Part shown: in pieces, positions 35,198-45,781 of the stretch
Position numbering within the stretch: the first letter of the stretch is position 1
How the letters are laid out: every line of letters starts with the position of its first letter
NCBI GenBank assembly: GCA_903822975.1
Contig: CAIJRD010000011.1
Location: forward strand, 512,924 to 576,923
From: an uncultured Sinobacteraceae bacterium
GTDB lineage: Bacteria > Pseudomonadota > Gammaproteobacteria > Nevskiales > Nevskiaceae
Direction of reading: 5' to 3'
DNA length: 64,000 nucleotides
The notes under the pieces: model-generated
Seen by the model: only the letters and a program-made list of their open reading frames with translations
The model's database searches: none
What the model was told of the DNA's origin: nothing
Made by a program: the position numbers and the translations under genes

Positions 35198-36571
35198 TCA
35201 ACCGTCCTTTTGTCCATTGCGATTGTTGGCTCGATTGGCAGCGCGCAACGCGGCGAGCTTTTCGCCGATCTTGCCTTCGAGGCCGCGCGTGGTTGGCGCA
35301 TAGAACTGCTTGCCGACCAGTGCGTCGGGCAGGAACTGCTGACCGGCCGCATGGGCGGCGTCTTCGGCGTGGTCGTAGCGATAGCCTTCGCCGTAACCGA
35401 GGCCCTTCATCAGCTTGGTCGGCGCATTGCGCAGATGCATCGGCACTTCGAGCGAGCCATGCGCCTCCACCGCCGCGCGGGCCGCACCGAAGGCGGTATA
35501 GGCGGCATTGCTCTTGGCGGCGACGGCGACGTAAACCACCGCCTGCGCCAGCGCCAGATCACCTTCCGGACTGCCGAGGCGTTCGTAGGCATCCCAGGCT
35601 TCGAGCGAAATCTGCAGCGCGCGCGGATCGGCCAGGCCGATATCTTCCACCGCCATCCGCACCACGCGTCGCGCGATATAGCCGGCGTCGGCGCCGCCAT
35701 CGAGCATGCGCGCAAACCAGTACAGCGCGGCATCCGGATCGCTGCCGCGCACCGACTTGTGCATCGCCGAGATCTGGTCGTAGAAGTTGTCGCCCTGCTT
35801 GTCGAAGCGGCGCAGGCCGCGACCGATCAGCTTCTGCAGCAGATCGTCATCAGCAGCGCCTGCGCTACCACGCGCTTCCGCACGCCACAGCTCGAACGCG
35901 GTCTCCAGCAGAATCAGCGCGCGCCGCGCATCGCCATCGGCGGATTCGGCAATGTGTGCGAGCCAGCCCTCCGGCAAGGCATCAGGTGCGGCGCCGAGGC
36001 CGCGTTGCGGTTCGCTCAGCGCCCGTTCGATCAGCGCGCGGATTGCGGCTTCGTCGAGCGCGCGCAGCACGAATACGCGCAGCCTCGACAACAGCGCACC
36101 GTTGAGTTCGAACGAAGGGTTTTCGGTGGTCGCGCCGATCAGCGTGAGCGTGCCGTCCTCCACGAACGGCAGCAGCGCATCCTGTTGGCTCTTGTTGAAG
36201 CGATGGATTTCGTCGATGAACAGGACCGTGCGGCGCGGCACCAACCCACTACGCTCGGCCTGTGCCTTCGCGGTGGCTTCGCGGATGTCCTTGACGCCGG
36301 CGAGCACCGCCGAAAGTGTGAGGAACTGCGCATCGCTGTACTGCGCGATCAAACGCGCCAACGTGGTCTTGCCAACACCCGGCGGCCCCCACAGCACCAT
36401 CGACGGAATGCGCCCGGCCTCCAGTGCCACGCGCAGCGGCGCGCCGGCAGCGAGCAGGTGCGGCTGGCCGACCACTTCGTCGAGCGTGCGCGGACGCATG
36501 CGTTCCGACAGCGGCTGGAATAGCGCGGTGCCGTCTGCCGAAGCGGCGTTGCGCGGTTCGCCTGAGGTCAT
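35198..36571 (-). CDS. rarA: Replication-associated recombination protein A (RarA/MgsA)
   Basis: 457-residue AAA+ ATPase of the clamp-loader clade that acts at stalled forks and blocked replication. Walker A GPPGVGKTT (62-70), Walker B region VLFIDEIHRFNKSQQD with sensor 1 GATTENPSFELNGALLSR, and Arg-finger/sensor 2 segments. The C-terminal helical tetramerisation domain includes SVRGSDPDAALYWFARMLDGG and AVVYVAVAAKSNAAY. ATG 36571 is chosen; an upstream GTG at 36595 in frame is possible. It lies upstream of crcB and downstream of lolA in the ftsK-lolA-rarA order of this group. Confidence 0.95.
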   Translation of the reverse strand: MTSGEPRNAASADGTALFQPLSERMRPRTLDEVVGQPHLLAAGAPLRVALEAGRIPSMVLWGPPGVGKTTLARLIAQYSDAQFLTLSAVLAGVKDIREATAKAQAERSGLVPRRTVLFIDEIHRFNKSQQDALLPFVEDGTLTLIGATTENPSFELNGALLSRLRVFVLRALDEAAIRALIERALSEPQRGLGAAPDALPEGWLAHIAESADGDARRALILLETAFELWRAEARGSAGAADDDLLQKLIGRGLRRFDKQGDNFYDQISAMHKSVRGSDPDAALYWFARMLDGGADAGYIARRVVRMAVEDIGLADPRALQISLEAWDAYERLGSPEGDLALAQAVVYVAVAAKSNAAYTAFGAARAAVEAHGSLEVPMHLRNAPTKLMKGLGYGEGYRYDHAEDAAHAAGQQFLPDALVGKQFYAPTTRGLEGKIGEKLAALRAANRANNRNGQKDG

Positions 36572-36734
36572 CGCCAGATCCACGCGACTCGGCACCCTGC
36601 AAAAACGGTCGCGCGCCGCATGCGCCGCGCAAGCCGCGAGATCGATGAATGCAGTGGAGTCGTCATGGAGGACAATGTTAAGCCTTGTTCGGCGATGTCA
36701 TGCTTGCCGACGCCTTCCACCACACAGGCCCGCG

Positions 36735-37226
36735 ATGAAAACTCTGCTGATCGTCTGGCACAGCCACACCGGCGGTAGCGAGCAAATGGCGCGAGCCGCC
36801 GCGGATGCCGCCGCGCATGAGCCCGATGTGCGCGTACAGCTGAAGCACGCCAGCGAGGCAACGGCCGACGACGCGCGCGTCGCGGACGGCCTGCTGTTCG
36901 TCTCGCCTGAGAACCTCGCCGCGATGGCGGGCCTGATGAAAGACTTCTTCGACCGCACTTACTACGCGCTGCTGGAACGCCTCAACGGGCGGCCTTATGC
37001 GGCGATGATCTGCGCCGGCTCCGACGGCAGCAATGCGCTGCGCCAGATCGAACGCATCGCTACAGGTCTACGACTGAAGCCGATCGCGCCGGGCCTGATC
37101 GTCTGTACGCAGGCGCAAACACCGCAGGCGATTCTCGCGCCGAAGCACATCGGGGATGCGGACCTGGCGCGCTGTGCGGAACTCGGTGCAGCGTTCGCCG
37201 CCGGACTGGCTGCAGGGCTTTTTTAG
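36735..37226 (+). CDS. Flavodoxin-like FMN-binding protein
   Basis: 163-residue flavodoxin-fold protein. The FMN phosphate loop is WHSHTGGSEQMARAAADA (8-25), and the strand LFVSPENLAAMAGLMKDFFDRTYY matches the NAD(P)H oxidoreductase/flavodoxin family region near the isoalloxazine ring. The central strand AMICAGSDGSNALRQIERI is usual in this subgroup. It probably acts as a cytoplasmic electron carrier or small quinone/nitro reductase; no partner is apparent. It is divergent from rarA. Confidence 0.82.
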   Translation: MKTLLIVWHSHTGGSEQMARAAADAAAHEPDVRVQLKHASEATADDARVADGLLFVSPENLAAMAGLMKDFFDRTYYALLERLNGRPYAAMICAGSDGSNALRQIERIATGLRLKPIAPGLIVCTQAQTPQAILAPKHIGDADLARCAELGAAFAAGLAAGLF

Positions 37227-37401
37227 AGCACGCGAATGACCCATCAGTTGGCCATCGACCGATTGTTGGACCGTTGAAAGTGAATTCAAAAAACGCACAA
37301 GCTCTGCGTTCATCTGCAGCCGATGGCCGTCGTTTGCATTGCAGCGTTGAACGCCAGCGTCAGGGTCATCCTGCCTAAAGCTGTGAACCGTTCGCTTCGC
37401 G

Positions 37402-37866
37402 CTACGAAATTCGTGAAGCCCGGGATGTAATCCAATGACCACGCCGATATAAGAAGTACAACGCCATTGACCAATCGTAGGTCGCGCAAAATGCGCCGTA
37501 GGCGAGTGGGATTTGAGTCGAGGGCCTGCCTCTGAACACGTCCAATCCGGCATGCGCGTGAATCTCGTGTAGAGCGTCCCACGCGCCATGAAGTAAATAC
37601 CCGGCGACCAGCACCATGGGCAATCTAGTGCCCAGGCCGCCCATCAGAGCAAATCCGAGTACTGCTGCCATTTCGAGATTCCAGGCCGCCTCATCACCGA
37701 AATAGCTTGTGAAGACCAGATAAAACGCCGCGATCAAGATCAGAAACGCGCCATATAAAGTTGATTCAAAACGCGCGGGGACAAACCTATACGTCAGGTA
37801 CATCGAGCCCAGCGCCGCCAACAGGCCGATGCTCGCATACAAGCTCAAGATGATCATCAACGCCAT
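37402..37866 (-). CDS. Conserved membrane protein, about five helices (DUF6010-like)
   Basis: 154 residues with about five hydrophobic segments. A conserved-looking LHGAWDALHEIHAH motif (His/Trp/Asp/His) lies in the fourth segment and could bind a metal or ligand. I suspect DUF6010 or a related family but cannot confirm. Functions are unknown. Base composition is lower in G+C than surrounding genes. It is downstream of lolA with a 228-base gap and no clear promoter. Confidence 0.65.
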   Translation of the reverse strand: MALMIILSLYASIGLLAALGSMYLTYRFVPARFESTLYGAFLILIAAFYLVFTSYFGDEAAWNLEMAAVLGFALMGGLGTRLPMVLVAGYLLHGAWDALHEIHAHAGLDVFRGRPSTQIPLAYGAFCATYDWSMALYFLYRRGHWITSRASRIS

Positions 37867-38094
37867 CGGTTCCCCCTACTCCTCGCCGCGCTATCGATGT
37901 AGCTTCAGCCACCAGATCATCGTGATCGTACGTATCCGCACGACAACCAGACGTCCGCGACGCGTCATACGCGGCGATCTTGCCAGTGGGCTGGCAATCC
38001 GACGAGCGATTGCGTTGGCCGCCAGACAACTAAGCTACGGAGCCTACGCTACCGCAGTGTCGTTCCCATTCATTGATGGATTGCGTGGCGCAAC

Positions 38095-38769
38095 TCAGTC
38101 GGTCGTTGTCACCGGGCCATCGCCGTGCACGATCTCGGCTTTCTTCGGCGGCGTGAACTGGAACTGCGCCGGATCGATCTTGCTGTTGGTCTTGGTGTCG
38201 CTGAACGTGATTTCAGACGTGCTGCCGATCTGGTCGGCGAAGCGCATGCGTTCGGGCGCGCCGTTCTTGTCGAGTTGCAGTTCGATCGATTTGAAATCGC
38301 TGTCCTTCGACTTCGGCACCAGCTTCACCAGCCGTGCATCGCCCGCCGCGCCGGCATCCTGCACGGTAAAGGCATCGGTAAGTCCGCCGCGCTGCGACAG
38401 CAAGGCCGCCGGTGTGCCGGTGAGCGCGGCCTTGGCTTCGCGCACGGTGACCTGGTTCAGATCGGGATCGTAGGACCACAGCTTGCTGCCATCGCAGACC
38501 GAAATCTGCTGATACGGTTTTTCGTAGGTCCAGCGGAATTTTCCGGCTTCGCCTTTTGCGCCCGAGGTCGGCCGCGACAGCAGGAAGTGTCCGCTGCTGC
38601 GATTGGTGACCTTGCCGTCTTCATCGGTCTGTACCTGCTCGAAGTGCGTATCGAGCGTCTGCACGCCGTCGACAAAGTGCTTCAGCGTCTCTTGTGCGGA
38701 ATCGGCACGTGCGAGGCCGCAGACATTCAGCGACAGCGCGGCGGTGACGGCGATCAGGATACGACGCAT
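38095..38769 (-). CDS. lolA: Outer-membrane lipoprotein carrier protein LolA
   Basis: 224-residue periplasmic chaperone that takes lipoproteins from LolCDE to LolB. Signal peptide MRRILIAVTAALSLNVCGLARA with cleavage near Ala22. Mature features: DTHFEQVQTDEDGKVTNRSSG, FLLSRPTSGAKGEAGKFRWTYEKPYQQISVCDG, KLWSYDPDLNQVTV and the later LQLDKNGAPERMRFAD. The beta-barrel with open hydrophobic side is expected. It lies between a ygiD-like dioxygenase gene (upstream, 15-base gap) and rarA. Confidence 0.94.
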   Translation of the reverse strand: MRRILIAVTAALSLNVCGLARADSAQETLKHFVDGVQTLDTHFEQVQTDEDGKVTNRSSGHFLLSRPTSGAKGEAGKFRWTYEKPYQQISVCDGSKLWSYDPDLNQVTVREAKAALTGTPAALLSQRGGLTDAFTVQDAGAAGDARLVKLVPKSKDSDFKSIELQLDKNGAPERMRFADQIGSTSEITFSDTKTNSKIDPAQFQFTPPKKAEIVHGDGPVTTTD

Positions 38770-38784
38770 GCGAACACTCCAAAT

Positions 38785-39618
38785 TCATCCAAAACGGAAA
38801 CCGGACAGCGCTTTGCCAAACACGCGGTCGCTGTAAGTGTGCTGCGCGCGATCATCGCCGGCAGCACCGGCGGCGACCATCAACGGCAGCAGATGTTCTT
38901 CGCGCGGATGTGCCTGCCGTGCACCGGGCGCACGCGACCAGTCGAGCAGCTTTTGCGCGCGACGCGCGGGGTCGGCATCGCAGACCGCATTGACGAGCCA
39001 GTCGTCGAAGGCCTTGGCGACGGCGACTGTCGCTGCACTTTCGTCGAAAAAGCTGCGCAAATTGTGGAAGCTCATGCCGCTGCCGACGATCAGCACGCCC
39101 TCGTCGCGCAGGCTCGACAGCGCAGCGCCGATCGCCAGGTGCTTGGCCGGATCGAGCCCGACCTGCAACGACAGTTGCACGATCGGAATCTGCGCCTGCG
39201 GAGAGATCAGCAGAAACGGGATGAATACGCCGTGATCGAAACCGCGTGCGGCATCGGCGCTGCTATCGATGCCGGCGGCCGCGAGCAGCGCGCGCACCTG
39301 GCTTGCCAGTGCAGGCGCGCCGGGCGCTGGGTACTGCAGTCGATAGGTGTGTTCGGGAAAGCCGTGATAGTCGAACAGCAGCGCGGGATGCGCGGCACTG
39401 GTGACGGTCGGCTGCGCGGTTTCCCAATGCCCGGAGATCACCAGAATCGCGCGCGGCGGCTGCGGCAGCGTTGCGGCGAGGCCGCGCAAGTACGCCGCCA
39501 TACGATCCCAGGTCTGCGGCGCCGAGGGCGGCGGGTCCATGAAGAAGCAGGGGCCGCCGCCGTGCGGGATGAACCAAGTCGGCAAGCGCGTCGGCGTGCC
39601 GACAGGCGTTGCGTTCAC
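38785..39618 (-). CDS. DODA-type extradiol ring-cleavage dioxygenase (YgiD-like)
   Basis: 277-residue non-heme, metal-dependent class III extradiol dioxygenase. Conserved His: His19 (IPHGGGPCF), His65 (ISGHWE), His130 (FDHGVFIP), and the terminal [11 protein letters not shown] block that holds the remaining metal/substrate His. Bacterial YgiD opens the ring of DOPA-like catechols; the substrate here is unknown. Its start overlaps the ftsK stop (ATGA), so it is coupled to ftsK and upstream of lolA, an insertion into the usual ftsK-lolA pair. Confidence 0.88.
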   Translation of the reverse strand: MNATPVGTPTRLPTWFIPHGGGPCFFMDPPPSAPQTWDRMAAYLRGLAATLPQPPRAILVISGHWETAQPTVTSAAHPALLFDYHGFPEHTYRLQYPAPGAPALASQVRALLAAAGIDSSADAARGFDHGVFIPFLLISPQAQIPIVQLSLQVGLDPAKHLAIGAALSSLRDEGVLIVGSGMSFHNLRSFFDESAATVAVAKAFDDWLVNAVCDADPARRAQKLLDWSRAPGARQAHPREEHLLPLMVAAGAAGDDRAQHTYSDRVFGKALSGFRFG

Positions 39619-42176
39619 TCGCGGCCGCCGGGCGCGAGGATTTCACGATTGCCGCCGGGACCGCTGGGCCCAACGATGCCCGAGGCCTCCATCTGCTCGA
39701 CCATGCGCGCGGCACGGTTGTAGCCGATCTTCAAACGCCGCTGCACCCAGCTCACGCTGGCCTTGCGCGTTTCCAGCACCACGGCAACGGCTTGGTCGTA
39801 CATCGGATCGGACTCGGCATCGCTGGCGCCGTCCGGCTCGGGGCGCGCTTCCGGATCGGCCAGGATCGCCTCGATGTAGTTCGGCGCGCCGACCTGTTTC
39901 AGATACGCGACGACCTTGTGCACTTCGTGATCGTCGACAAAAGCGCCGTGCAGACGCTGGATGCGCGAAGCCCCAATCGGGCGATACAGCATGTCGCCGT
40001 GACCGAGCAGCGTCTCTGCACCCATCTCGTCGAGGATCGTGCGCGAGTCGATGCGCGAAGCCACCTGGAACGCAACGCGCGAGGGAATGTTCGCCTTGAT
40101 CAAACCGGTGATGACGTCGACGCTGGGCCGCTGCGTGGCGACGATCAGATGAATGCCGGCCGCGCGCGCTTTCTGCGCCAGACGCGCGATCAGTTCTTCG
40201 ACCTTCTTGCCGACCACCATCATCATGTCGGCGAGCTCGTCGATGATCACGACGATATGCGGCAGTGCTTCCAGCTCCGGCTGCTCGACCGGATTCTCGG
40301 CGAACAGGTCCGGCTCAACCTGCAGCGGATCGCGCAGTGGCGTGCCGGCTTCGGCGGCGTCAAGCACTTTCTTGTTCATGCCGGCGAGATTGCGCACACC
40401 GAGCGCAGACATCAGCCGGTAGCGCCGTTCCATTTCGGCGACACACCAGCGCAGCGCATTGGCTGCATCCTTCATGTCGGTGACGACCGGTGTGAGCAGA
40501 TGCGGAATGTCCTGATAGACGCTCAGTTCCAGCATCTTCGGATCGATCAGGATCAGGCGCAGCTGCTCGGCAGTCGACTTGAACAGCATCGACAGGATCA
40601 TCGCGTTGATCGCCACCGACTTGCCCGAACCGGTGGTACCGGCAACCAGAAGGTGCGGCATCTTCGCCAGATCCACCGCAAGTGGATTGCCGGCGATGTC
40701 CTTGCCCATGCCCATCGTCAGCGGCGACGAGGAATTGGTGTACGAAGGCGAGCTGAGAATCTCCGACAGCGACACCATCTCGCGTTTCTGATTCGGAATC
40801 TCAAGACCGATGACGCTCTTGCCTTCGATCACCTCGACCACGCGAACGCTCGAAACCGACAGCGAACGCGCGAGGTCTTTCGACAGGTTGGTGACCTGCG
40901 AACCCTTCACTCCGGGCGCCGGCGACAATTCGAAGCGCGTGATCACCGGGCCCGGTGTTGCGTCGACGACGGTCGCCTCGACACCGAAGTCGGCGAGATG
41001 GCGTTCGACGTCGCGCGACAGCCGTTCGATGTCTTCCGGCGTGTAGCGCTTGCCGCTCGGCTTCGGCGGATCGAGCAGGTCCAGTGGCGGCAGTGGATCG
41101 CCGTTGTAGACCGGCACGGCGATGCGTTCGGCTTCCGGCTTTGGCGGCGGCTTGCGCGGTTTCGGCGCTGGCTTCGGTGCGGCGACACTGGGGGCTGCAA
41201 CGGGCGCCTCGAAGTCATCGTCGAGATCGCTCGCATCGTTGATCGAAGTCGCGGGCGACAACGACGCGGCATTGGGCTCGACATCGAGCTCGTCGTCTGC
41301 ATCCAGCGCAGACACGCGCGCGGCGACCGCATCCATCGCCGAGGTAACGCTCTTGTCGCGTGACGACGGCACCGCTGCCGGCGGCGTATCGAAATCGAAT
41401 TGCGGCTCGATCCGCGTCGCCGGTTTGCGACGACGCGGCGCCGGTGTTTCGACTGCCGGCACTTGCACCAGTCCGGCGTCGTCGTCGGCTTCGGCGGCGT
41501 TGGCAGCTTCTGCGGCCGCAGCGGCGGCGGCCGCACGGCGTTCCTGCGCGCGCTGCAGCAGTTGCATCGCACGCGCGCCGATCGCATCGAGCACGCGCAG
41601 CCAGGAAAAAATCATCGCGATCGGCAGCGCTACGACAAACAGCGTCAGCAGCAGCAGCGAGGCACCCACCGGGTTGAGAATTTTTTCGAGCACGTCGCTG
41701 AGCCAATGGCCGGCGATTCCGCCACTGCCTTGCGGCACCCAGCTCGACAGCGGATGCACGTAGAGCGCGCTCAGTCCGGCGAGGCTCGCGAGCGCGACGA
41801 TCCAGGCCGCGGCGCGCACGCCGGCTGGCACGTGCAAGGCGAGTGGCTCGCCGCCGCGGAAGGTACGCAAGCCCAGCCACAGCACCGCCCAGGGCAACAG
41901 GAAGGCGACGTAGCCGACGAAGCTCAGCAAGGCGTTCGACAACCAGGCGCCGACGCTACCGCCGAGATTGCGCGTGGCGTGGCCGACACCGGATGATGAC
42001 CAGCCGGCGTCGTCGACCTGGTAGCTCACCAGTGCGATCAACAGGAACAGCGCGACACCGACGCAGGCGAGCAGCGCCACCTCGTGCGGCAGGCGTTCTA
42101 CCCAGGTCAGTTCTGCCGCGGGCTGCGACGAGCGCGACGACAGAGGCTTAGCGGCTTGTTTCTTGCGTAGGAACAC
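39615..42176 (-). CDS. ftsK: DNA translocase FtsK
   Basis: 853-residue septal DNA pump coordinating chromosome segregation with division and XerCD recombination. N-terminal domain with about four membrane helices (residues 30-200). A long Ala/Pro/Asp-rich linker follows (about 225-370). The RecA-like motor has Walker [13 protein letters not shown] (about 512) and Walker [15 protein letters not shown]. The C-terminal gamma winged helix ([20 protein letters not shown]) reads KOPS sites. The linker is short compared with E. coli FtsK (1329 residues) but normal for this order. Downstream the ygiD-like gene is coupled by ATGA. Confidence 0.95.
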   Translation of the reverse strand: MFLRKKQAAKPLSSRSSQPAAELTWVERLPHEVALLACVGVALFLLIALVSYQVDDAGWSSSGVGHATRNLGGSVGAWLSNALLSFVGYVAFLLPWAVLWLGLRTFRGGEPLALHVPAGVRAAAWIVALASLAGLSALYVHPLSSWVPQGSGGIAGHWLSDVLEKILNPVGASLLLLTLFVVALPIAMIFSWLRVLDAIGARAMQLLQRAQERRAAAAAAAAEAANAAEADDDAGLVQVPAVETPAPRRRKPATRIEPQFDFDTPPAAVPSSRDKSVTSAMDAVAARVSALDADDELDVEPNAASLSPATSINDASDLDDDFEAPVAAPSVAAPKPAPKPRKPPPKPEAERIAVPVYNGDPLPPLDLLDPPKPSGKRYTPEDIERLSRDVERHLADFGVEATVVDATPGPVITRFELSPAPGVKGSQVTNLSKDLARSLSVSSVRVVEVIEGKSVIGLEIPNQKREMVSLSEILSSPSYTNSSSPLTMGMGKDIAGNPLAVDLAKMPHLLVAGTTGSGKSVAINAMILSMLFKSTAEQLRLILIDPKMLELSVYQDIPHLLTPVVTDMKDAANALRWCVAEMERRYRLMSALGVRNLAGMNKKVLDAAEAGTPLRDPLQVEPDLFAENPVEQPELEALPHIVVIIDELADMMMVVGKKVEELIARLAQKARAAGIHLIVATQRPSVDVITGLIKANIPSRVAFQVASRIDSRTILDEMGAETLLGHGDMLYRPIGASRIQRLHGAFVDDHEVHKVVAYLKQVGAPNYIEAILADPEARPEPDGASDAESDPMYDQAVAVVLETRKASVSWVQRRLKIGYNRAARMVEQMEASGIVGPSGPGGNREILAPGGRE

Positions 42177-42312
42177 TCAGGATTTTCGGTTCACAAGCGG
42201 GGTCGGAAATCCGCACGTCAGTATATCAGTGGGTAGTCAGCGGCCTCTTGAATTCCGTGGTTAAACCTTCAAGTTGAGGGGGTGTCGAATGCTTCAGCAG
42301 CCCGGAGCCACC

Positions 42313-42645
42313 ATGAATACCGAAATCCGCCATTTCCTGTTGACCCAAGACGGTCAGGTCCGCGAGTTCACCTCGGAAGAGGCGGCTCTGATTGCGGCCG
42401 GCGCCAATCGCCTGCCGGAGTTTGCAGAACGTCGTATTCGCTACCTGCAGGTGTCCTGGGACGCCGAGCCGGCCAGCGAACTCAAGGTTCAGACTGCGGG
42501 CGCTGCGATCCGCTTCGATACCGACGGTCGGCTGCTGGAAGCGGCCCCACCGTCCGAAGAGGAAAAGATCTCGCGCTTCGAGCACGACACCTGCGTGCAG
42601 TGGGCGCTGCGCGAAGTCGGCGTGCAACAGCCGACGGCGCATTGA
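42313..42645 (+). CDS. Conserved hypothetical protein, 110 aa
   Basis: From ATG 42313 with GGAG five bases upstream; ATG 42289 is an in-frame alternative. Soluble, mixed alpha/beta: IRHFLLTQDGQVREFTSEEAALIAAG and LPEFAERRIRYLQVSWDAE lead to a C-terminal FEHDTCVQWALREVG. The opening resembles an antiparallel strand pair followed by a helix. No recognised family or active site. It is divergent from ftsK and 50 bases upstream of the FemAB-like gene. Codon use is like its neighbours, so it is very probably a real gene. Confidence 0.75.
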   Translation: MNTEIRHFLLTQDGQVREFTSEEAALIAAGANRLPEFAERRIRYLQVSWDAEPASELKVQTAGAAIRFDTDGRLLEAAPPSEEEKISRFEHDTCVQWALREVGVQQPTAH

Positions 42646-42695
42646 TCGCGCAGCTTCGTCTCAACTTAGAACTTTAAGACAGCGACCGCTGCCGG

Positions 42696-43880
42696 GTGCG
42701 ACTGCGTCAGCTCGATTCGATCGCAGCACTCCCGGCAGCGCAGTGGAACGCGCTGTATCCGGCCGGCTATCCGCTGCTGCGGCATGAATTCCTCGCCGCA
42801 CTCGAACAGCGCGATTGCGCCACGCCGGAAACCGGCTGGACTCCCTGCCACGCCGTGCTCGAGGACGATCGCGGCGCGATCCTCGCGGTGGCCCCGCTCT
42901 ACCTGAAGACGCATTCCTACGGCGAGTTCGTGTTCGACTTCAGCTGGGCCGAAGCGAGCCACCGCATCCGGCATCACTATTACCCGAAACTGGTCTGCGC
43001 GGTGCCCTTCACGCCGTCGGCCGGTCCCCGCATCGGCGCGCGCGATGAAGCCGCACGCGCGGAGATGGCGCGTCGACTGCCGGCGCTGGCCGATGATCTA
43101 GAGCTGTCGTCGTTCCACGGCCTGTTTCTCGATCGGCCGGACAGCGACGCATTTGCTGCGGCGGGCTGTATCGAACGCAATGATGTGCAGTTCCATTGGC
43201 ACAATCGTGGTTATGCCGACTTCGCTGCGTTCCTGGCGACGCTCACCAGCGAGAAGCGCAAGAAAGTGCTGCGCGAGCGGCGCCGCATCAGCGAGGCCGG
43301 TTTGCGGTTCGAATGGCGGCGCGGCGACGAACTCGACGAAGCGCAGTGGGTCGAGGTGTACGCGCTCTACGCCAACACCTACGAGGAACACGGTCGACCG
43401 CCCTATCTGACGCTCGACTTTTTTCTCGACTATGGGCGTGCGCCCGCGAGCCCCGTTAGACTGATCCTGGCGTATTCAGAACGGAAACTGGTGGCGGTGG
43501 CGATCACGCTCGTCGGTGAATCTGCAGACGGCAGCGGCACGCTCTACGGGCGACATTGGGGCGCGGCCGATCGTTATCACAGCCTGCATTTCGAAACCTG
43601 CTACTACCAAGGCATCGAGTACTGCATCCGCGAAGGCCTGCAGCATTTCGATGCCGGCGCGCAGGGCGAACACAAGTTATCGCGTGGCTTCGTGCCGGTG
43701 ACCACCCAATCGCAACACTGGCTGACCGAGCCGCGGCTGCGCGCAGCGGTGAACCGCGCCATGCGCGAAGAGCGCAGTTGGGTCGCCGAACGCGGCGCGA
43801 TTCTGAGCGAGCACACGCCGTTCAAGCGCGGCGAGCTTCAACTGGATGTCGGGTCCTCAGCGGCGGCCACGGATGGATAA
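42696..43880 (+). CDS. FemAB/GNAT-like peptidogalycan biosynthesis family protein (DUF482)
   Basis: 394 residues from GTG 42696. The protein is of the PF04339/DUF482 type, a double-GNAT-fold acyltransferase related to FemAB enzymes. Blocks: NALYPAGYPLLRHEFLAALE, PLYLKTHSYGEFVFDFSW, PYLTLDFFLDYG, and TLYGRHWGAADRYHSLHFETCYYQGIEYCIREGLQHFDAGAQGEHKLSRGFVP as the signature (here listed as positions about 275-330). The substrate is not proven; an aminoacyl-tRNA or acyl-CoA donor is plausible. Its stop overlaps the aat start by eight bases. Confidence 0.85.
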   Translation: MRLRQLDSIAALPAAQWNALYPAGYPLLRHEFLAALEQRDCATPETGWTPCHAVLEDDRGAILAVAPLYLKTHSYGEFVFDFSWAEASHRIRHHYYPKLVCAVPFTPSAGPRIGARDEAARAEMARRLPALADDLELSSFHGLFLDRPDSDAFAAAGCIERNDVQFHWHNRGYADFAAFLATLTSEKRKKVLRERRRISEAGLRFEWRRGDELDEAQWVEVYALYANTYEEHGRPPYLTLDFFLDYGRAPASPVRLILAYSERKLVAVAITLVGESADGSGTLYGRHWGAADRYHSLHFETCYYQGIEYCIREGLQHFDAGAQGEHKLSRGFVPVTTQSQHWLTEPRLRAAVNRAMREERSWVAERGAILSEHTPFKRGELQLDVGSSAAATDG

Positions 43881-44646
43881 TCCGGTTCGCCTGCACTGGC
43901 TCGATCCGCGCGATCCGAACCAGCCGTTCCCGCCCGCGCACAAGGCGATGGGCGATCCGAATGGTTTGCTTGCGATCGGTGGCGATCTGTCGATGCCGCG
44001 CCTGATTCGCGCGTATTCGAACGGCATCTTCCCCTGGTACAACCCGAACGAACCCATCCTCTGGTGGTGCCCGGATCCGCGCGCGATTCTGCTGCCGGAG
44101 CAGGTTCATGTCTCGCACTCGCTGGGCAAGCGCATCCGCAAGGCCGACTACGCGGTGACGCTCGATTGCGCATTCGAAACCGTGCTCGAAGCCTGCGCCG
44201 GCGAACGCGCGCATGCCAGCGGCACCTGGCTTGGTCCGGATATGCGACTGGCTTATCTCGAACTGCATGCGCACGGCTTTGCGCACTCCGCCGAAGTCTG
44301 GCGCGATGGTGCTTTGATCGGCGGGCTCTACGGCGTTTCGCTCGGACGCGCGTTCTTCGGCGAATCGATGTTCAGCCGCGCGGACGATGGTTCCAAGCTG
44401 GCGCTGGTTCACCTGTGCCGGCAACTTGCGGCCTGGCAGTTCGAGTTGATCGATTGCCAGATCGCTTCGACCCATCTGAAGACGCTGGGCGCGCGCGATG
44501 TGCCCCGCGAGCGATTTCTGCAGATGCTGCGCGAGGCCATGCGGCATTCCGGCCGCACCGGCGTGTGGCGCTACGAACTCGATGTGCCCTGCGATCGACG
44601 CCACTACCCGCCGCGGCTGTCGTGGCCGCAGGCGACGCGGCCATGA
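43873..44646 (+). CDS. aat: Leucyl/phenylalanyl-tRNA--protein transferase
   Basis: 257-residue transferase that adds Leu or Phe to N-terminal Lys/Arg, marking proteins for ClpS-ClpAP. Start ATG 43873 (MDNPVRLHWL) aligns with the family; ATG 43846 is possible. Blocks: GLLAIGGDLSMPRLIRAYSNGIFPWY, PILWWCPDPRAIL, GTWLGPDMRLAYLELHAHGFAHSAEVW, GGLYGVSLGRAFFGESMFS and DCQIASTHLKTLGAR, which form the aminoacyl-tRNA A76 pocket and catalytic centre. It overlaps the FemAB-like gene and precedes bpt by about 120 bases. Confidence 0.96.
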   Translation: MDNPVRLHWLDPRDPNQPFPPAHKAMGDPNGLLAIGGDLSMPRLIRAYSNGIFPWYNPNEPILWWCPDPRAILLPEQVHVSHSLGKRIRKADYAVTLDCAFETVLEACAGERAHASGTWLGPDMRLAYLELHAHGFAHSAEVWRDGALIGGLYGVSLGRAFFGESMFSRADDGSKLALVHLCRQLAAWQFELIDCQIASTHLKTLGARDVPRERFLQMLREAMRHSGRTGVWRYELDVPCDRRHYPPRLSWPQATRP

Positions 44647-44769
44647 GCGGTCGGCTGCGGTTGTTGTCGCGGTTGCGGTCTCGCCGCGCCGCGCCATGAA
44701 TTCGGCACCGTGCGGTGTCGGAATTCCGTCGCCAACACGGCTCGCATCGTTTTTGCATAGGCTAGTGAT

Positions 44770-45504
44770 ATGAGCCTGCAAAACCTGCGACTGCTGCTTG
44801 GTGCTTCGCATCTGTGCGGATACCTGCCGCAGCGTGCGGCACGCAGCGCATTCGTCGATCCGGCCCTGAAACTCGATCCGGGCACCTATGGCTCACTGCT
44901 CGACAGCGGCTTTCGCCGCAGCGGCGACTACGCCTACCGCCCGATGTGCGTCGGCTGCCGCGCGTGTCGATCGGTGCGTGTCGCGGTCGAGGATTTCAAC
45001 CCGAATCGCAGCCAGCGACGCTGCCTGCACCGAAACGCCGGCGTGCGCTTGCGGGTGCTGAATCGTCTCGACGACGAGCACTACGAGCTGTATCGCGCCT
45101 ATCTCACCGCGCGTCACCCGGATGGCGGCATGGATCCGGATGACGGCGAAGCCTTCCGTGAGTTCCTCGGCTGCGGCTGGGGCACCACCGAATTCTGGGA
45201 ACTGCGCGAAGGCGCGAAGCTGCTCGCGGTGTCGGTCGTGGATCGCGTGCCGCGCGGCTTTTCTGCGGTTTACACCTTCTTCGATCCGAAGCTGCCGAAG
45301 CGCGGACTTGGTACTTACGCGATTCTGCGGCAGGTGCTGGCGGCGCGCGATGAAGGGCTGCCCTACCTGTATCTCGGCTACTGGGTCGCCGGCAGCGACA
45401 AGATGGATTACAAGAAAAACTTCCAACCGCTGGAGATCCTGTTGCCCTCCGGATGGAGCCGCATTGCTGGGGGCGAGGCGTTCGCGGATAATGCCGCGTC
45501 CTAA
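44770..45504 (+). CDS. bpt: Aspartate/glutamate leucyltransferase
   Basis: 244-residue member of the arginyl-tRNA-protein transferase fold; bacterial Bpt attaches Leu to N-terminal Asp or Glu. The Cys cluster [13 protein letters not shown], the [12 protein letters not shown] loop, and the signature [22 protein letters not shown] plus [24 protein letters not shown] are all present. It is in tandem with aat upstream and infA 14 bases downstream. Together with aat, clpA and clpS this gives a local N-degron pathway. Confidence 0.95.
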   Translation: MSLQNLRLLLGASHLCGYLPQRAARSAFVDPALKLDPGTYGSLLDSGFRRSGDYAYRPMCVGCRACRSVRVAVEDFNPNRSQRRCLHRNAGVRLRVLNRLDDEHYELYRAYLTARHPDGGMDPDDGEAFREFLGCGWGTTEFWELREGAKLLAVSVVDRVPRGFSAVYTFFDPKLPKRGLGTYAILRQVLAARDEGLPYLYLGYWVAGSDKMDYKKNFQPLEILLPSGWSRIAGGEAFADNAAS

Positions 45505-45518
45505 CCACCTGCGGGCTC

Positions 45519-45737
45519 ATGGCAAAAGAAGACCACATTGAGATGCCTGGCGTTGTTGTCGAAACGCTGCCGAACACCACATTCCGCGTCAAACTCGAGA
45601 ATGGTCACATCGTGACCGCGCACATCTCGGGACGCATGCGCAAGAACTACATCCGCATCCTGACCGGCGACAAGGTCACGGTGCAGTTGACGCCCTACGA
45701 TCTCAGCAAGGGCCGCATCACCTTCCGCGACAAGTAA
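45519..45737 (+). CDS. infA: Translation initiation factor IF-1
   Basis: 72-residue OB-fold factor binding the 30S A site. [20 protein letters not shown], the [20 protein letters not shown] strand-loop and [20 protein letters not shown] are diagnostic; length is exact. It is 14 bases from bpt. A strong bidirectional terminator follows and separates it from convergent clpA. Confidence 0.97.
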   Translation: MAKEDHIEMPGVVVETLPNTTFRVKLENGHIVTAHISGRMRKNYIRILTGDKVTVQLTPYDLSKGRITFRDK

Positions 45738-45781
45738 GCCGCGCGCCCGACCGGCGCGTCTTTCGCCCATCGTCGTGCATG

